From positions 62,001 through 126,000 of the forward strand of contig CAZYTM010000005.1 in assembly GCA_964649725.1 (NCBI GenBank): a DNA stretch of 64,000 bases. The letters are read 5' to 3'. Of the stretch, positions 52,330 to 59,416 are shown piece after piece; within the stretch, counting starts at the first letter, position 1, and every line of letters starts with the position of its first letter. Below the pieces are notes generated by a model. That model worked only from the letters and a program-made list of their open reading frames with translations, had not been told where the DNA came from and did no database searches. Source of the stretch: CAZYTM01 sp964649725. Lineage in GTDB: Bacteria > Desulfobacterota > Desulfuromonadia > Geobacterales > Geobacteraceae. The position numbers and the translations under genes are program-made.

Positions 52330-53319
52330 TCAGATCATCCCCCTGGTCCGCAACTCCCCCTTGAGCCAGGCATAGGCCACCGGTGCCGCAACCAGGCCAG
52401 GGAGGCCGAAGAAAGCCTCCATCGCCACCATGGCGCAGATCAGTTCCCAGGCACTGGCATGCACCTCACCGCCGACGATGCGAGCATTGGTAAAATACTC
52501 CAGCTTGTGGATGACAATCAGGAAGACCAGCGACGCCGCACCTACCCCGGTCGAGACACCAAGACTTATCAGGACAATGGCGACATTCGAGATCAGGTTA
52601 CCCACCACCGGCAGCAGTCCGGCCAGGAAGGTGAGCGGGATAAGTACCGTCAGAAGCGGCAGGTTGACCCCGAAGAGAGGGAGCAGCAGAGCAAGGTAGA
52701 TAGAGGTGAGGACCGTATTCAGGGCGGATATCTTTACCTGGGCGAAAACCACCTTGTCAAAGGCATCGGCCAGAGCCATGGTCCGATCATGGATGGCAGC
52801 GAGCAGCGGCGGCCATTCGTGGGCCCTGTCGAAGCGATGCAGGGCGGTCATGCCACCGATCACCATACCGAAGATGACATGGGCAAAGGTCTTCAGCCCG
52901 GCGATGCCGGCAGCAGAAATCTTCTGCCCATGCTCCCGCAGCAGCTTGGCAAACTCCTCCCGCAGATCCTCAATAGTAGCAGGTATGGCAGTTGCCATGC
53001 TCTCCGGCAGGTTGCGCTTCAGGTTGTCCAGGGTTTCCGCTACAGCCGCCAGCAGAGCCGCCATCCCCTTGTTACCATGGAGAAAGGTCCAGAGACCTAC
53101 TCCGGCGCCGATCAGACCAGAGATGACGATCAGCAGGATGGCGGTGAGCGCCAGTTTGTGCGCCACCCCCCCCCAATCAGCAGGGAGGCGCCGGGCCAGC
53201 TTGACGGTCAGCACATGTACCGCCAGACCGGCAAAGAGGGTCGGCAGCAGATGAAAGTGGAGGACCAGCGGTGTGGCTATAATTGCCAGCAGGTAGCTGG
53301 CTGTGACTGGATTTATCAT
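52330..53319 (-). CDS. AI-2E family transporter (permease)
   Basis: The 329-residue membrane protein has about eight hydrophobic helices and the conserved family segment LTFLAGLLPVVGNLISNVAIVL. Despite the family name, most members have unknown substrates; some act as Na+/H+ exchangers. ATG at 53319 is preferred over a GTG three codons earlier because AAGGGG is eight bases upstream. It ends 16 bases from the stop of pfkA (convergent). Confidence 0.85.
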   Translation of the reverse strand: MINPVTASYLLAIIATPLVLHFHLLPTLFAGLAVHVLTVKLARRLPADWGGVAHKLALTAILLIVISGLIGAGVGLWTFLHGNKGMAALLAAVAETLDNLKRNLPESMATAIPATIEDLREEFAKLLREHGQKISAAGIAGLKTFAHVIFGMVIGGMTALHRFDRAHEWPPLLAAIHDRTMALADAFDKVVFAQVKISALNTVLTSIYLALLLPLFGVNLPLLTVLIPLTFLAGLLPVVGNLISNVAIVLISLGVSTGVGAASLVFLIVIHKLEYFTNARIVGGEVHASAWELICAMVAMEAFFGLPGLVAAPVAYAWLKGELRTRGMI

Positions 53320-53352
53320 ATCGCCCACCCCTTGAAGGGATAATCAGCTGAG

Positions 53353-53808
53353 TCAGTCAAGCTCTGACCAGTAATCTGAAGCAAGTGTCTCAGCAAGCTC
53401 CTGCGCAAATGCACCACTCTCCTGCCGCGAAAAGAGAATCCGGGTACTGCCGTCGATTCGCGTCAGAAACTCCCCCTTCTCTATGATATCCTGGCCGAGG
53501 GTGAACTGGTCAAAGGCGCCCTGCTCGTTCTTCAGCTGCATCAGGATGCCGGCGGCACTGCTGCTGGAACCGCTATTCAAAGGCATGAGACGGTTTTCAT
53601 AACATTGCCAGAGAGCCTCAGCGAGTTTCGCCATATCCCCCTTGTCGTGCAAAATCACGCGCCAGTCGATGGCCGCCACCATGACGATCCCTGGCGGAGG
53701 TTCTACCCAGAAGTAGCGACCGGCAGGGATTTGTGCCGCAATGAAGCGGAGCAGCCCCTCTGTCGATAAGGCATTTTTGGTATGGACAAGGCCACCCTGG
53801 ATCAGCAT
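53353..53808 (-). CDS. Hypothetical protein
   Basis: The 151-residue protein has no signal peptide, membrane helix or known motif. It starts at an ATG with a weak ribosome site. Its beta-alpha pattern (GRYFWVEPPPGIVMVAAIDW, then a helix) suggests a small soluble domain. It precedes the permease on the same strand by 33 bases. Confidence 0.55.
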   Translation of the reverse strand: MLIQGGLVHTKNALSTEGLLRFIAAQIPAGRYFWVEPPPGIVMVAAIDWRVILHDKGDMAKLAEALWQCYENRLMPLNSGSSSSAAGILMQLKNEQGAFDQFTLGQDIIEKGEFLTRIDGSTRILFSRQESGAFAQELAETLASDYWSELD

Positions 53809-54113
53809 GACAATTCCGATCTGTTTGGCATATTCTGTATCTGTTTAACGAAACCTACCGCGACTTGACGATGATGTCAAGTGAAAGGGGGTGGCAGAGA
53901 CTCCACTCCTGCCAGGCTCAATTGCAGCTGTGACAGAAGACCGGCCTCATATCTGGCTAGATTGACCAGGCAGCGCGATTATCTCGCCAATCCTGTCTAT
54001 GCGGTCCTGGGCTATGCGTTGCTCTGTGGAGAGTAAGGGTCTGGTCTCAACCGTCTACATTTCAGTAGGTTTGTATGGGTTGGGGCCAGACCATTTTGTG
54101 CTTCCGTATGGCT
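53809..54113. other. Intergenic region with REP-like hairpin
   Basis: The 305 bases hold no clear gene. A short plus-strand frame reading LARLTRQRDYLANPV ends at 54036, just before an inverted repeat at 54038 to 54092. This resembles a decayed mobile element, but I cannot name it. Confidence 0.4.
54038..54092. repeat. Inverted repeat, REP-like (55 bp)
   Basis: The ends GGTCTGGTCTCAACC and GGTTGGGGCCAGACC are inverted copies with 13 of 15 matches. Between them is a 25-base core (GTCTACATTTCAGTAGG and TTTGTATG). Such elements commonly accompany REP-type transposases in this group. Confidence 0.55.
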
Positions 54114-54836
54114 TTAATACCTGTATATTCCGTTGTCCATTCCAATTACTGACGGGATTCCTTCTGCATCAGATGTGATCCGGTGGCCACGGCCATTACC
54201 TGGCAACTGGCTCCAGGCACCCCCTCTATTAAAATATATAGCGTCATCCATGCCGATGACCCATACCTGACCTCTGCCGTCAACAGCGACGTCCTTCCCC
54301 TTGCCGGCACCGAATAGTTCCACCCAACTGTTTCCGGTCCCCTTGTAAATCCCGTTGTCCATACCGATTACAAATGGTGTCCCATCGCGAGAGACAGTTA
54401 TCGCCTTCCCGCGCCCCTCTCCCGGATACCGAATCCATTGGGAACCCCTGTGATAGTAAATCGCGTCATCCATGCCGATGACCCATACCTGACCATTGCC
54501 GTCAACAGCGACGTCCTTCCCCTTGCCGGCACCGAATAGTTCCACCCAACTGTTTCCGGTCCCCTTGTAAATCCCGTTGTCCATACCGATTACAAATGGT
54601 GTCCCATCGCGAGAGACAGTTATCGCCTTCCCGCGCCCCTCTCCCGGATACCGAATCCATTGGGAACCCCTGTGATAGTAAATCGCGTCATCCATGCCGA
54701 TGACCCATACCTGACCTCTGCCGTCAACAGCGACGTCTTTGCCTTTGCCGGAACCGGAGAGTTGCTGCCACCCTGCCCAGGTTGTGAGGGGAAGGGATAA
54801 GAAGATCATCAATAACATTATTATGATACGCCTCAT
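54114..54836 (-). CDS. Secreted tectonin-like beta-propeller repeat protein
   Basis: After a signal peptide (cleavage after TWA, about 21) the protein consists of six units of about 37 residues, alternating A (VAVDGRGQVWVIGMDDAIYY) and B (ITVSRDGTPFVIGMDNGIYK), each ending in a Trp-containing turn. This is the pattern of tectonin domains, which form propellers that bind glycans or other surface ligands. The A-B pair is duplicated at DNA level with 220 of 222 bases identical. AAAGGAG precedes the ATG. Nothing here says what it binds. Confidence 0.75.
   Translation of the reverse strand: MRRIIIMLLMIFLSLPLTTWAGWQQLSGSGKGKDVAVDGRGQVWVIGMDDAIYYHRGSQWIRYPGEGRGKAITVSRDGTPFVIGMDNGIYKGTGNSWVELFGAGKGKDVAVDGNGQVWVIGMDDAIYYHRGSQWIRYPGEGRGKAITVSRDGTPFVIGMDNGIYKGTGNSWVELFGAGKGKDVAVDGRGQVWVIGMDDAIYFNRGGAWSQLPGNGRGHRITSDAEGIPSVIGMDNGIYRY
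54241..54684. repeat. Two tandem 222-bp repeats in the tectonin-like gene
   Basis: Bases 54241 to 54462 and 54463 to 54684 differ at only two positions by direct comparison; a third, less similar partial unit follows from 54685. The period is 74 codons. Confidence 0.9.
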
Positions 54837-54949
54837 AGAAATGTCTCCTTTGCAAAAATGGGATTTGAAGTCTTTGGGAAGTTATCGTGCTGCGCTACCT
54901 GACGCGGCTTTTCGCTGACACGTGCTGGCGCTTGTCAGCTGAAACTTTG

Positions 54950-55303
54950 TCAATGTGGCAGGAGAACCAACGAGACCTCATGCAGCCGCCTGTCAATTGT
55001 CCATAGAGGTATTCTGCTCAGCATGGCAGACATAAGCAGATGTATGTCAATATAACCCAGACCTTTACCCATAAGCTTATGATCTGCAATGAATTGCATG
55101 ACTTCATCATCATCTGCGCCGGTTGCCAGCGGAAGGTCGTACAGGAGAGAGAGTATTTCTGCCCTATTTTTGAGATTTCCGCAAGCGAGTTCACCAATGA
55201 TAAATGGGTGACAAACTACTTGGCCATCACTTAATAACTCATCAAGCCCGCTACTCCCGGAGCGTAAATGTTCAACCCATACCGATGTATCGACCAGAAT
55301 CAT
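54950..55303 (-). CDS. vapC: VapC-type PIN-domain toxin
   Basis: PIN nuclease residues are in place: Asp in LVDTSVWVEHL, Glu in IIGELACG, Asp in GKGLGYIDIHLL and Asp in LWTIDRRL. The 117-residue protein would cleave RNA in a metal-dependent manner. It starts one base after the vapB stop, so the two are co-translated. Confidence 0.9.
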   Translation of the reverse strand: MILVDTSVWVEHLRSGSSGLDELLSDGQVVCHPFIIGELACGNLKNRAEILSLLYDLPLATGADDDEVMQFIADHKLMGKGLGYIDIHLLMSAMLSRIPLWTIDRRLHEVSLVLLPH

Positions 55304-55304
55304 G

Positions 55305-55502
55305 CTATTTCCCCTCTGTTCTCCTGCGAGGGATCAATTTCAAATCCTTCTCGGTCCCACCCAATCCGGCAAGTCGTTTTGCGCTCTCTTTGGCAATGAG
55401 TGCCTGTAAACCAAGCTTGACCAAAGAGGTTTTTTCCGTAATTCCAGTCAATCTAGCAGCCTTTTCAAGCAGGTTATCCTCGATATTCAGTGTAGTTCTC
55501 AC
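55305..55502 (-). CDS. vapB: VapB-type antitoxin
   Basis: The 65-residue protein opens MRTTLNIEDNLLEKAARLTG, a ribbon-helix-helix DNA-binding start found in VapB antitoxins, and has a basic C-terminus for toxin binding. It starts from GTG with GAGG six bases upstream. It directly precedes vapC, and a palindromic operator lies in front of it. Confidence 0.88.
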   Translation of the reverse strand: MRTTLNIEDNLLEKAARLTGITEKTSLVKLGLQALIAKESAKRLAGLGGTEKDLKLIPRRRTEGK

Positions 55503-55514
55503 ATTATACCTCGA

Positions 55515-55535
55515 TATGCATAATTAATATGCATA
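55515..55535. promoter_or_regulatory. Operator-like dyad of vapBC
   Basis: TATGCATA, five bases, TATGCATA: each arm is itself palindromic, and a third TATGCA lies at 55538 to 55543. It sits 12 bases before the GTG of vapB, as expected for an autorepressor site. Confidence 0.6.
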
Positions 55536-55720
55536 AGTATGCAGTAAATATATGTATGAGTCAAGGTGTGTCAAATATTTTACAGCAGAACGTCATTGAC
55601 CGGTTTTCACTTATCCTTTGCATCTATATGTGTGGGTTTGACTAGAGTTGGGAGCTGACTCTATTGCGCTACCCTCAGCTCGGGCAGCCCGGAATGGGAT
55701 CAAGGAGGCGAAACAGCGCC

Positions 55721-56248
55721 TCATTGACAACGGAAACGCGCTCCCTTGGCCATCAGGCTTGGTAATTCTTTGTTAGCTTTATTCTGACTCGCCTTTGCAG
55801 GGATCGTGACCCCAGCTGTCCGCTTACCGTTTATGAGACTGGTCTCTTTCCATGCTTCCACTACTTCCCATGGCGCTTCCGAAGATCTTTTGTTGAGGAT
55901 AACTACCGTGTAAGCATCGGTCTCCTTTTCTGGATACAAGGTCCCTTTCAAATTGAAAGGATAGGAGATTGCCGGGCTATAGTCAGGCGGATCCGGTAAT
56001 AATCCGATCACACCTTTCCTTGTATTTGGGAAAGCACGGTAGCAGAACCGCAGATAGTCTATGAAAGCTCCCGCTTCTCTCGTCACACTTTCCATTCTCA
56101 CTTGATTATTCTCTTTTAGAAATTGATTCTGCTGTTGAATCATTTCATTCAGCACTTTTGGGTCAATCTCTGAAGTATCGAAACCCGCCCAAACCCCCAC
56201 CGGTAATAACAAAAAAAAGGCTAATAAAAATGACGCTGTTGTATGCAT
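55721..56248 (-). CDS. Hypothetical exported protein
   Basis: The start at 56248 (AAGGA upstream) gives 175 residues with a signal peptide (MHTTASFLLAFFLLLPVGVWA). The frame is open 26 codons further, but that stretch has no signal character. A coiled segment with several Gln and Asn (EMIQQQNQFLKENNQ) follows; then PFNLKGTLYPEKETDAYTVV and GVTIPA. No known family is recognised. Confidence 0.6.
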   Translation of the reverse strand: MHTTASFLLAFFLLLPVGVWAGFDTSEIDPKVLNEMIQQQNQFLKENNQVRMESVTREAGAFIDYLRFCYRAFPNTRKGVIGLLPDPPDYSPAISYPFNLKGTLYPEKETDAYTVVILNKRSSEAPWEVVEAWKETSLINGKRTAGVTIPAKASQNKANKELPSLMAKGARFRCQ

Positions 56249-56370
56249 ATCTTTTTTTCCTTCCTGGAACGAACCTCCCGCCGGAGGCCTTCCTGTAGCA
56301 CTAGTGTTTCGCGGATATTGCCTCAAATATTTTCCAGTTCTTTCTGATCTTTATTTCTCGGCCAATAAGA

Positions 56371-57000
56371 TCACCTCTTCTTCAACACCGCCACCAGCTC
56401 AAAATTCTCATCCGCAGCAAAATCCGCCGGTGAAATAAAGCCGAGCTGGTTCCAGCGGACATGCAACCCGACCTGTTCATAACAGCGCGCCACATATTCC
56501 GAACAGATGAACTCCCGGTCCGGCGCGATCTTCCGCATCTGCCTGCTGGTGAAGGGGACTTTGGAGGCGAGTATCCTGGCAGCGATCTTGGCGATCTCCT
56601 CCTTGTCGTACGGATAGCCGAACAGGTCGATGGCGTATTGCGACAACTGCTTCAGCTTTGCCGCATCGATCCTGGTGGCGAACTCCCTGTTGCGGATGAT
56701 CGCCATACCCCCCGGATAGCCCCTGCCGTCATTGCCATAATCCTCCAGATATTTGGAGAGACGCACCGTCCGGACGCCGATCGGTTCGACACTCTCCAGT
56801 AGCATGACCCGGTCGATCGAGTCGAGCCGGAGCACAAAGGCGACATGGCTCCAGACGCTGCCGGTCGCCTGCTGGATCATGGCAGAGAAGACGCCGCTGC
56901 CGGAACAGAGCAGCACGTCACCGTTCTTCAACTGCTGGCGGACCTCCTGGTGATAGTCGGCAACCGCTGCATCTGGAAATCTGGCGACATCGATGGCCAT
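56371..57000 (-). CDS. YiiX-like permuted papain-fold amidase
   Basis: The 209-residue protein shows the permuted papain/NlpC-like pattern: GDVLLCSGSG, then the His of SVWSHVAFVLR, Glu in MLLESVE, and the catalytic Cys in EFICSEYVARCYE. Members hydrolyse amide or lipid ester bonds. There is no signal peptide in the chosen start, which has GGGAGGG upstream. The substrate is unknown. Confidence 0.75.
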   Translation of the reverse strand: MAIDVARFPDAAVADYHQEVRQQLKNGDVLLCSGSGVFSAMIQQATGSVWSHVAFVLRLDSIDRVMLLESVEPIGVRTVRLSKYLEDYGNDGRGYPGGMAIIRNREFATRIDAAKLKQLSQYAIDLFGYPYDKEEIAKIAARILASKVPFTSRQMRKIAPDREFICSEYVARCYEQVGLHVRWNQLGFISPADFAADENFELVAVLKKR

Positions 57001-57045
57001 AGGACCCTCCCTGGATTAAGATGAGATGAGCCGGCAGACAGACAC

Positions 57046-57080
57046 AAAAGGCCGCCTGACATCGATCTGTCACAGCGGCC
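57046..57080 (-). terminator. Intrinsic terminator after the HAD phosphatase
   Basis: A two-part stem on the minus strand (GGCCGC with GCGGCC, and inside it TGACA with TGTCA) is followed by TTTT. It lies between the HAD gene and the YiiX-like gene. Confidence 0.75.
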
Positions 57081-57149
57081 GTTAAATAGTCCATTCAATC
57101 CATCCCTGGCTCCCTTTATGAGTATTTATTAAGGGAAATTACTGCAAGA

Positions 57150-57830
57150 TCAGCTCGATGTCAAGGGATTCTGTCGGCCTTCCGCCGACAGCGGGAGAGA
57201 TGATACAGGGGGGGTGTAACCGAGCAGAGGGAAGATCTGCTCGTGCCGGTCGATCCTTGCCAGGGCGGGGAGATCGGCCTTGTAGGCGACAAAGGGGACG
57301 CCGGCGGCCTGGGCGGCCTGACAATCTACTGCGGAGTCGCCGACAAAGAGCGCCTCCCCCGGGTCGATCCGGTAGTGCTCCAGCACCCGTAACAGCGGTT
57401 CGGGATGGGGTTTGGGGTGTTGTACCTTATTGGCGGTCATGACACAGCCGAAGTAGCGTTCCAGGTCGAACGTCTGCAGTACCAGCTCCATGGAGGTGGA
57501 GCGATTGGTGCAGAGCGCCAGGTCGATGGTCGGGTGGAGGGTGTCGAGGGTCTCCCGCAGCCCATCTTCCATCACCATCTGCGGCACCAGCTCCCGATAG
57601 TCTATTGCAGAAGCAGCAGCACAGGCAGCGGCATATCCTGCTGCAGAGGGGAAGAGGTAGGCGAGGACCTCCAGATTGGCATAGGAGTGGATGACCCGCA
57701 TATGCTCGGCATTGCCTCGGTCAAGGGGGGCATGGCCGAGATCGACCATGACCCGGTCATAGAAGGCGATATTGGCGGCAAAAGAGTCGAACAGCACCCC
57801 ATCGCAGTCGTAAATCACAGTTTTATACAT
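57150..57830 (-). CDS. HAD-superfamily phosphatase
   Basis: A phosphoglycolate-phosphatase-like HAD hydrolase of 226 residues: nucleophile YDCDGVLFDS, motif II ALCTNRST, the Lys in VQHPKPHPEP and the acidic FVGDSAVDCQAA. GAGG stands four bases before the ATG. It follows the HNH gene by 10 bases. The substrate cannot be read from the sequence. Confidence 0.9.
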   Translation of the reverse strand: MYKTVIYDCDGVLFDSFAANIAFYDRVMVDLGHAPLDRGNAEHMRVIHSYANLEVLAYLFPSAAGYAAACAAASAIDYRELVPQMVMEDGLRETLDTLHPTIDLALCTNRSTSMELVLQTFDLERYFGCVMTANKVQHPKPHPEPLLRVLEHYRIDPGEALFVGDSAVDCQAAQAAGVPFVAYKADLPALARIDRHEQIFPLLGYTPPVSSLPLSAEGRQNPLTSS

Positions 57831-57840
57831 TTAGCCTCGA

Positions 57841-58140
57841 TCAGCTGCCGCGCTTCGCATTCTCCAGATACTCCTGCCACTCCATCGGCAGCAGATTCTT
57901 CTTCCTGTTGTTGCACTCCTTGCAGGCCGGCACAACATTACCACGGTTACTGGCACCGCCGCGGATCACCGGGACGATATGGTCCATGGTCAGCTCGGCA
58001 GGGGGGAACTTTACTCCGCACCAGTGGCAAATCCCTTTGGCAAGGCGATTCTTCCACCATTGGCTTGCCCGCAATTCCCGGGCCTTCTCCCGCTCCCGGC
58101 GGATATCCTGGTCGCTCACCTCACTGATGAAATAGTCCAC
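57841..58140 (-). CDS. HNH endonuclease-domain protein
   Basis: The HNH motif is complete: CHWCG, MDHIVPVIRGG, and VPACKECNNRKKN, with the zinc cysteines in two pairs. The 99-residue protein starts best at GTG (58140), with GGAG six bases upstream; a TTG six codons earlier is the alternative. It is a small free-standing HNH gene; no toxin or phage neighbour suggests its role. Confidence 0.85.
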   Translation of the reverse strand: MDYFISEVSDQDIRREREKARELRASQWWKNRLAKGICHWCGVKFPPAELTMDHIVPVIRGGASNRGNVVPACKECNNRKKNLLPMEWQEYLENAKRGS

Positions 58141-58171
58141 CAAAAACTCCGTCAACAACGCAAGCTAAATC

Positions 58172-58234
58172 GTTCCCAGTTCCCCGTTCCCCGTTCCCAG
58201 TTCCCAGTTCCCCGTTCACCATTCACCGTTCACC
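58172..58234. repeat. Heptamer array of nine units, overlapping the end of rnhA
   Basis: Nine tandem 7-bp units read GTTCCCA, GTTCCCC, GTTCCCC, GTTCCCA, GTTCCCA, GTTCCCC, GTTCACC, ATTCACC, GTTCACC. The rnhA stop codon (58225 to 58223, minus strand) lies inside the array. Confidence 0.85.
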
Positions 58235-58672
58235 GCTTCTAAAAGCTTCAATAGCCCCTCTTGCCAGGGCGTCGCAGCGTTCGTTCTCCTCGTGCCCTGC
58301 ATGGCCTCGCACCCAGGCCCAGGTCACCTTGTGCCGGCCGGTCAATTCGATCAATCGCTCCCAGAGGTCGCGATTTAAAACCGGCTCCTTCTTGCTGTTT
58401 ATCCACCCCTTTTTCACCCAGCCGGGGAGCCACTCGGTCATCCCCTTCACCAGATACTGGGAGTCGGTGGTGAGTACCACATGACAGGGGCGGGTAAGAC
58501 TCTCCAGGGCGCTGATGGCGGCGGTCAACTCCATCCTGTTGTTGGTGGTGGCTGCAACCGCACCGCAGAGCTCCTTTTCGTGCTCGCCATGCCGCAGGAT
58601 GCACCCCCAGCCACCTACTCCAGGATTACCGCTGCAGGCTCCATCGCAATAGATCTCAATCGGGGTTGACAT
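58223..58672 (-). CDS. rnhA: Ribonuclease HI
   Basis: The enzyme removes RNA from RNA-DNA hybrids. Catalytic residues are visible: Asp in IYCDGACSGNPG, Glu in NNRMELTAAI, Asp in LTTDSQYLVKG and Asp in RCDALAR; the handle TEWLPGWVKKGWI is present. The start at 58672 has AAGG five bases upstream and overlaps the plsC end by 17 bases. Its last codons and stop lie in a heptamer repeat array. Confidence 0.96.
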   Translation of the reverse strand: MSTPIEIYCDGACSGNPGVGGWGCILRHGEHEKELCGAVAATTNNRMELTAAISALESLTRPCHVVLTTDSQYLVKGMTEWLPGWVKKGWINSKKEPVLNRDLWERLIELTGRHKVTWAWVRGHAGHEENERCDALARGAIEAFRSGER

Positions 58673-59309
58673 AGGCACCTTCCTGTTTCAACAGTTCGGC
58701 GATGGCTGCCATCACCCGGTCGACGATCAACTGGTGGGTCTCTTTGCTATCCGGGAGCTGAAAAAGATCTGTGAAATCGAGTGGCCGACCGAACAGAATG
58801 GTCGCCTGCTGGCCAATGCCCGGAAATTTCCAGCGGTTCAAGCCGATCAGGGCGGTCGGTACCACCTGCGGTCGCGTGTCAAAGATAATCTTCCCTACCC
58901 CGCGGTTCCCTTTGCCGAGAACGCCATCCTTGTGCCGTGTCCCTTCCGGAAAGAGCATCACCTTCTGGTCGATCAGCAGGTCGTTCAGGACTCTGGTCGC
59001 CTTTAGGTCGCGCCGCCGCTTGACCGGAAACGCCCCCCATGAACTGATCAGCCAGCTCAGCATGCCGCCATCGAACAGCTCCTCCTTGGCCGGTGCCCAG
59101 AGCATCTGCAGCGGACATAGCTTCACTACTACCGCCGGCAGAAAGACGGTGTCGCCGGCCGAAATATGGTTGGCTGCCAGCAGAACCCCACCACTGCGAG
59201 GGATGTTCTCCCCCCCTTTGACCTTCAGGGAGTTGACAGTTGACGCATAGAAACCGAGCAGACAGGCGGACAAGGTAACCCAGCCACGGCGGATAAATGA
59301 TACAGACAA
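58656..59309 (-). CDS. plsC: 1-acyl-sn-glycerol-3-phosphate acyltransferase
   Basis: PlsC makes phosphatidic acid in the membrane. Motif I NHISAGD (H-x4-D) and motif III FPEGTRHKDG are clear, with a hydrophobic N-terminus. The 217-residue frame begins at TTG, five bases after GAGG. It overlaps rnhA, so the two are coupled. Confidence 0.9.
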   Translation of the reverse strand: MSVSFIRRGWVTLSACLLGFYASTVNSLKVKGGENIPRSGGVLLAANHISAGDTVFLPAVVVKLCPLQMLWAPAKEELFDGGMLSWLISSWGAFPVKRRRDLKATRVLNDLLIDQKVMLFPEGTRHKDGVLGKGNRGVGKIIFDTRPQVVPTALIGLNRWKFPGIGQQATILFGRPLDFTDLFQLPDSKETHQLIVDRVMAAIAELLKQEGAYVNPD

Positions 59310-59416
59310 AGCGACCTCAAAGAAGTAGAAGTAGAAGCATGTCGATTTATAGCATTAAAAGGGGGGTAAGGGCAACTCCCCTGTAAGGGGGTTTGCGGAA
59401 ATGCGAGGAGATATTT

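Noticed and set aside
54241..54762. Tandem repeats as a possible CRISPR array
   Set aside because: The units are 222 bp, contiguous and coding, with no spacers.
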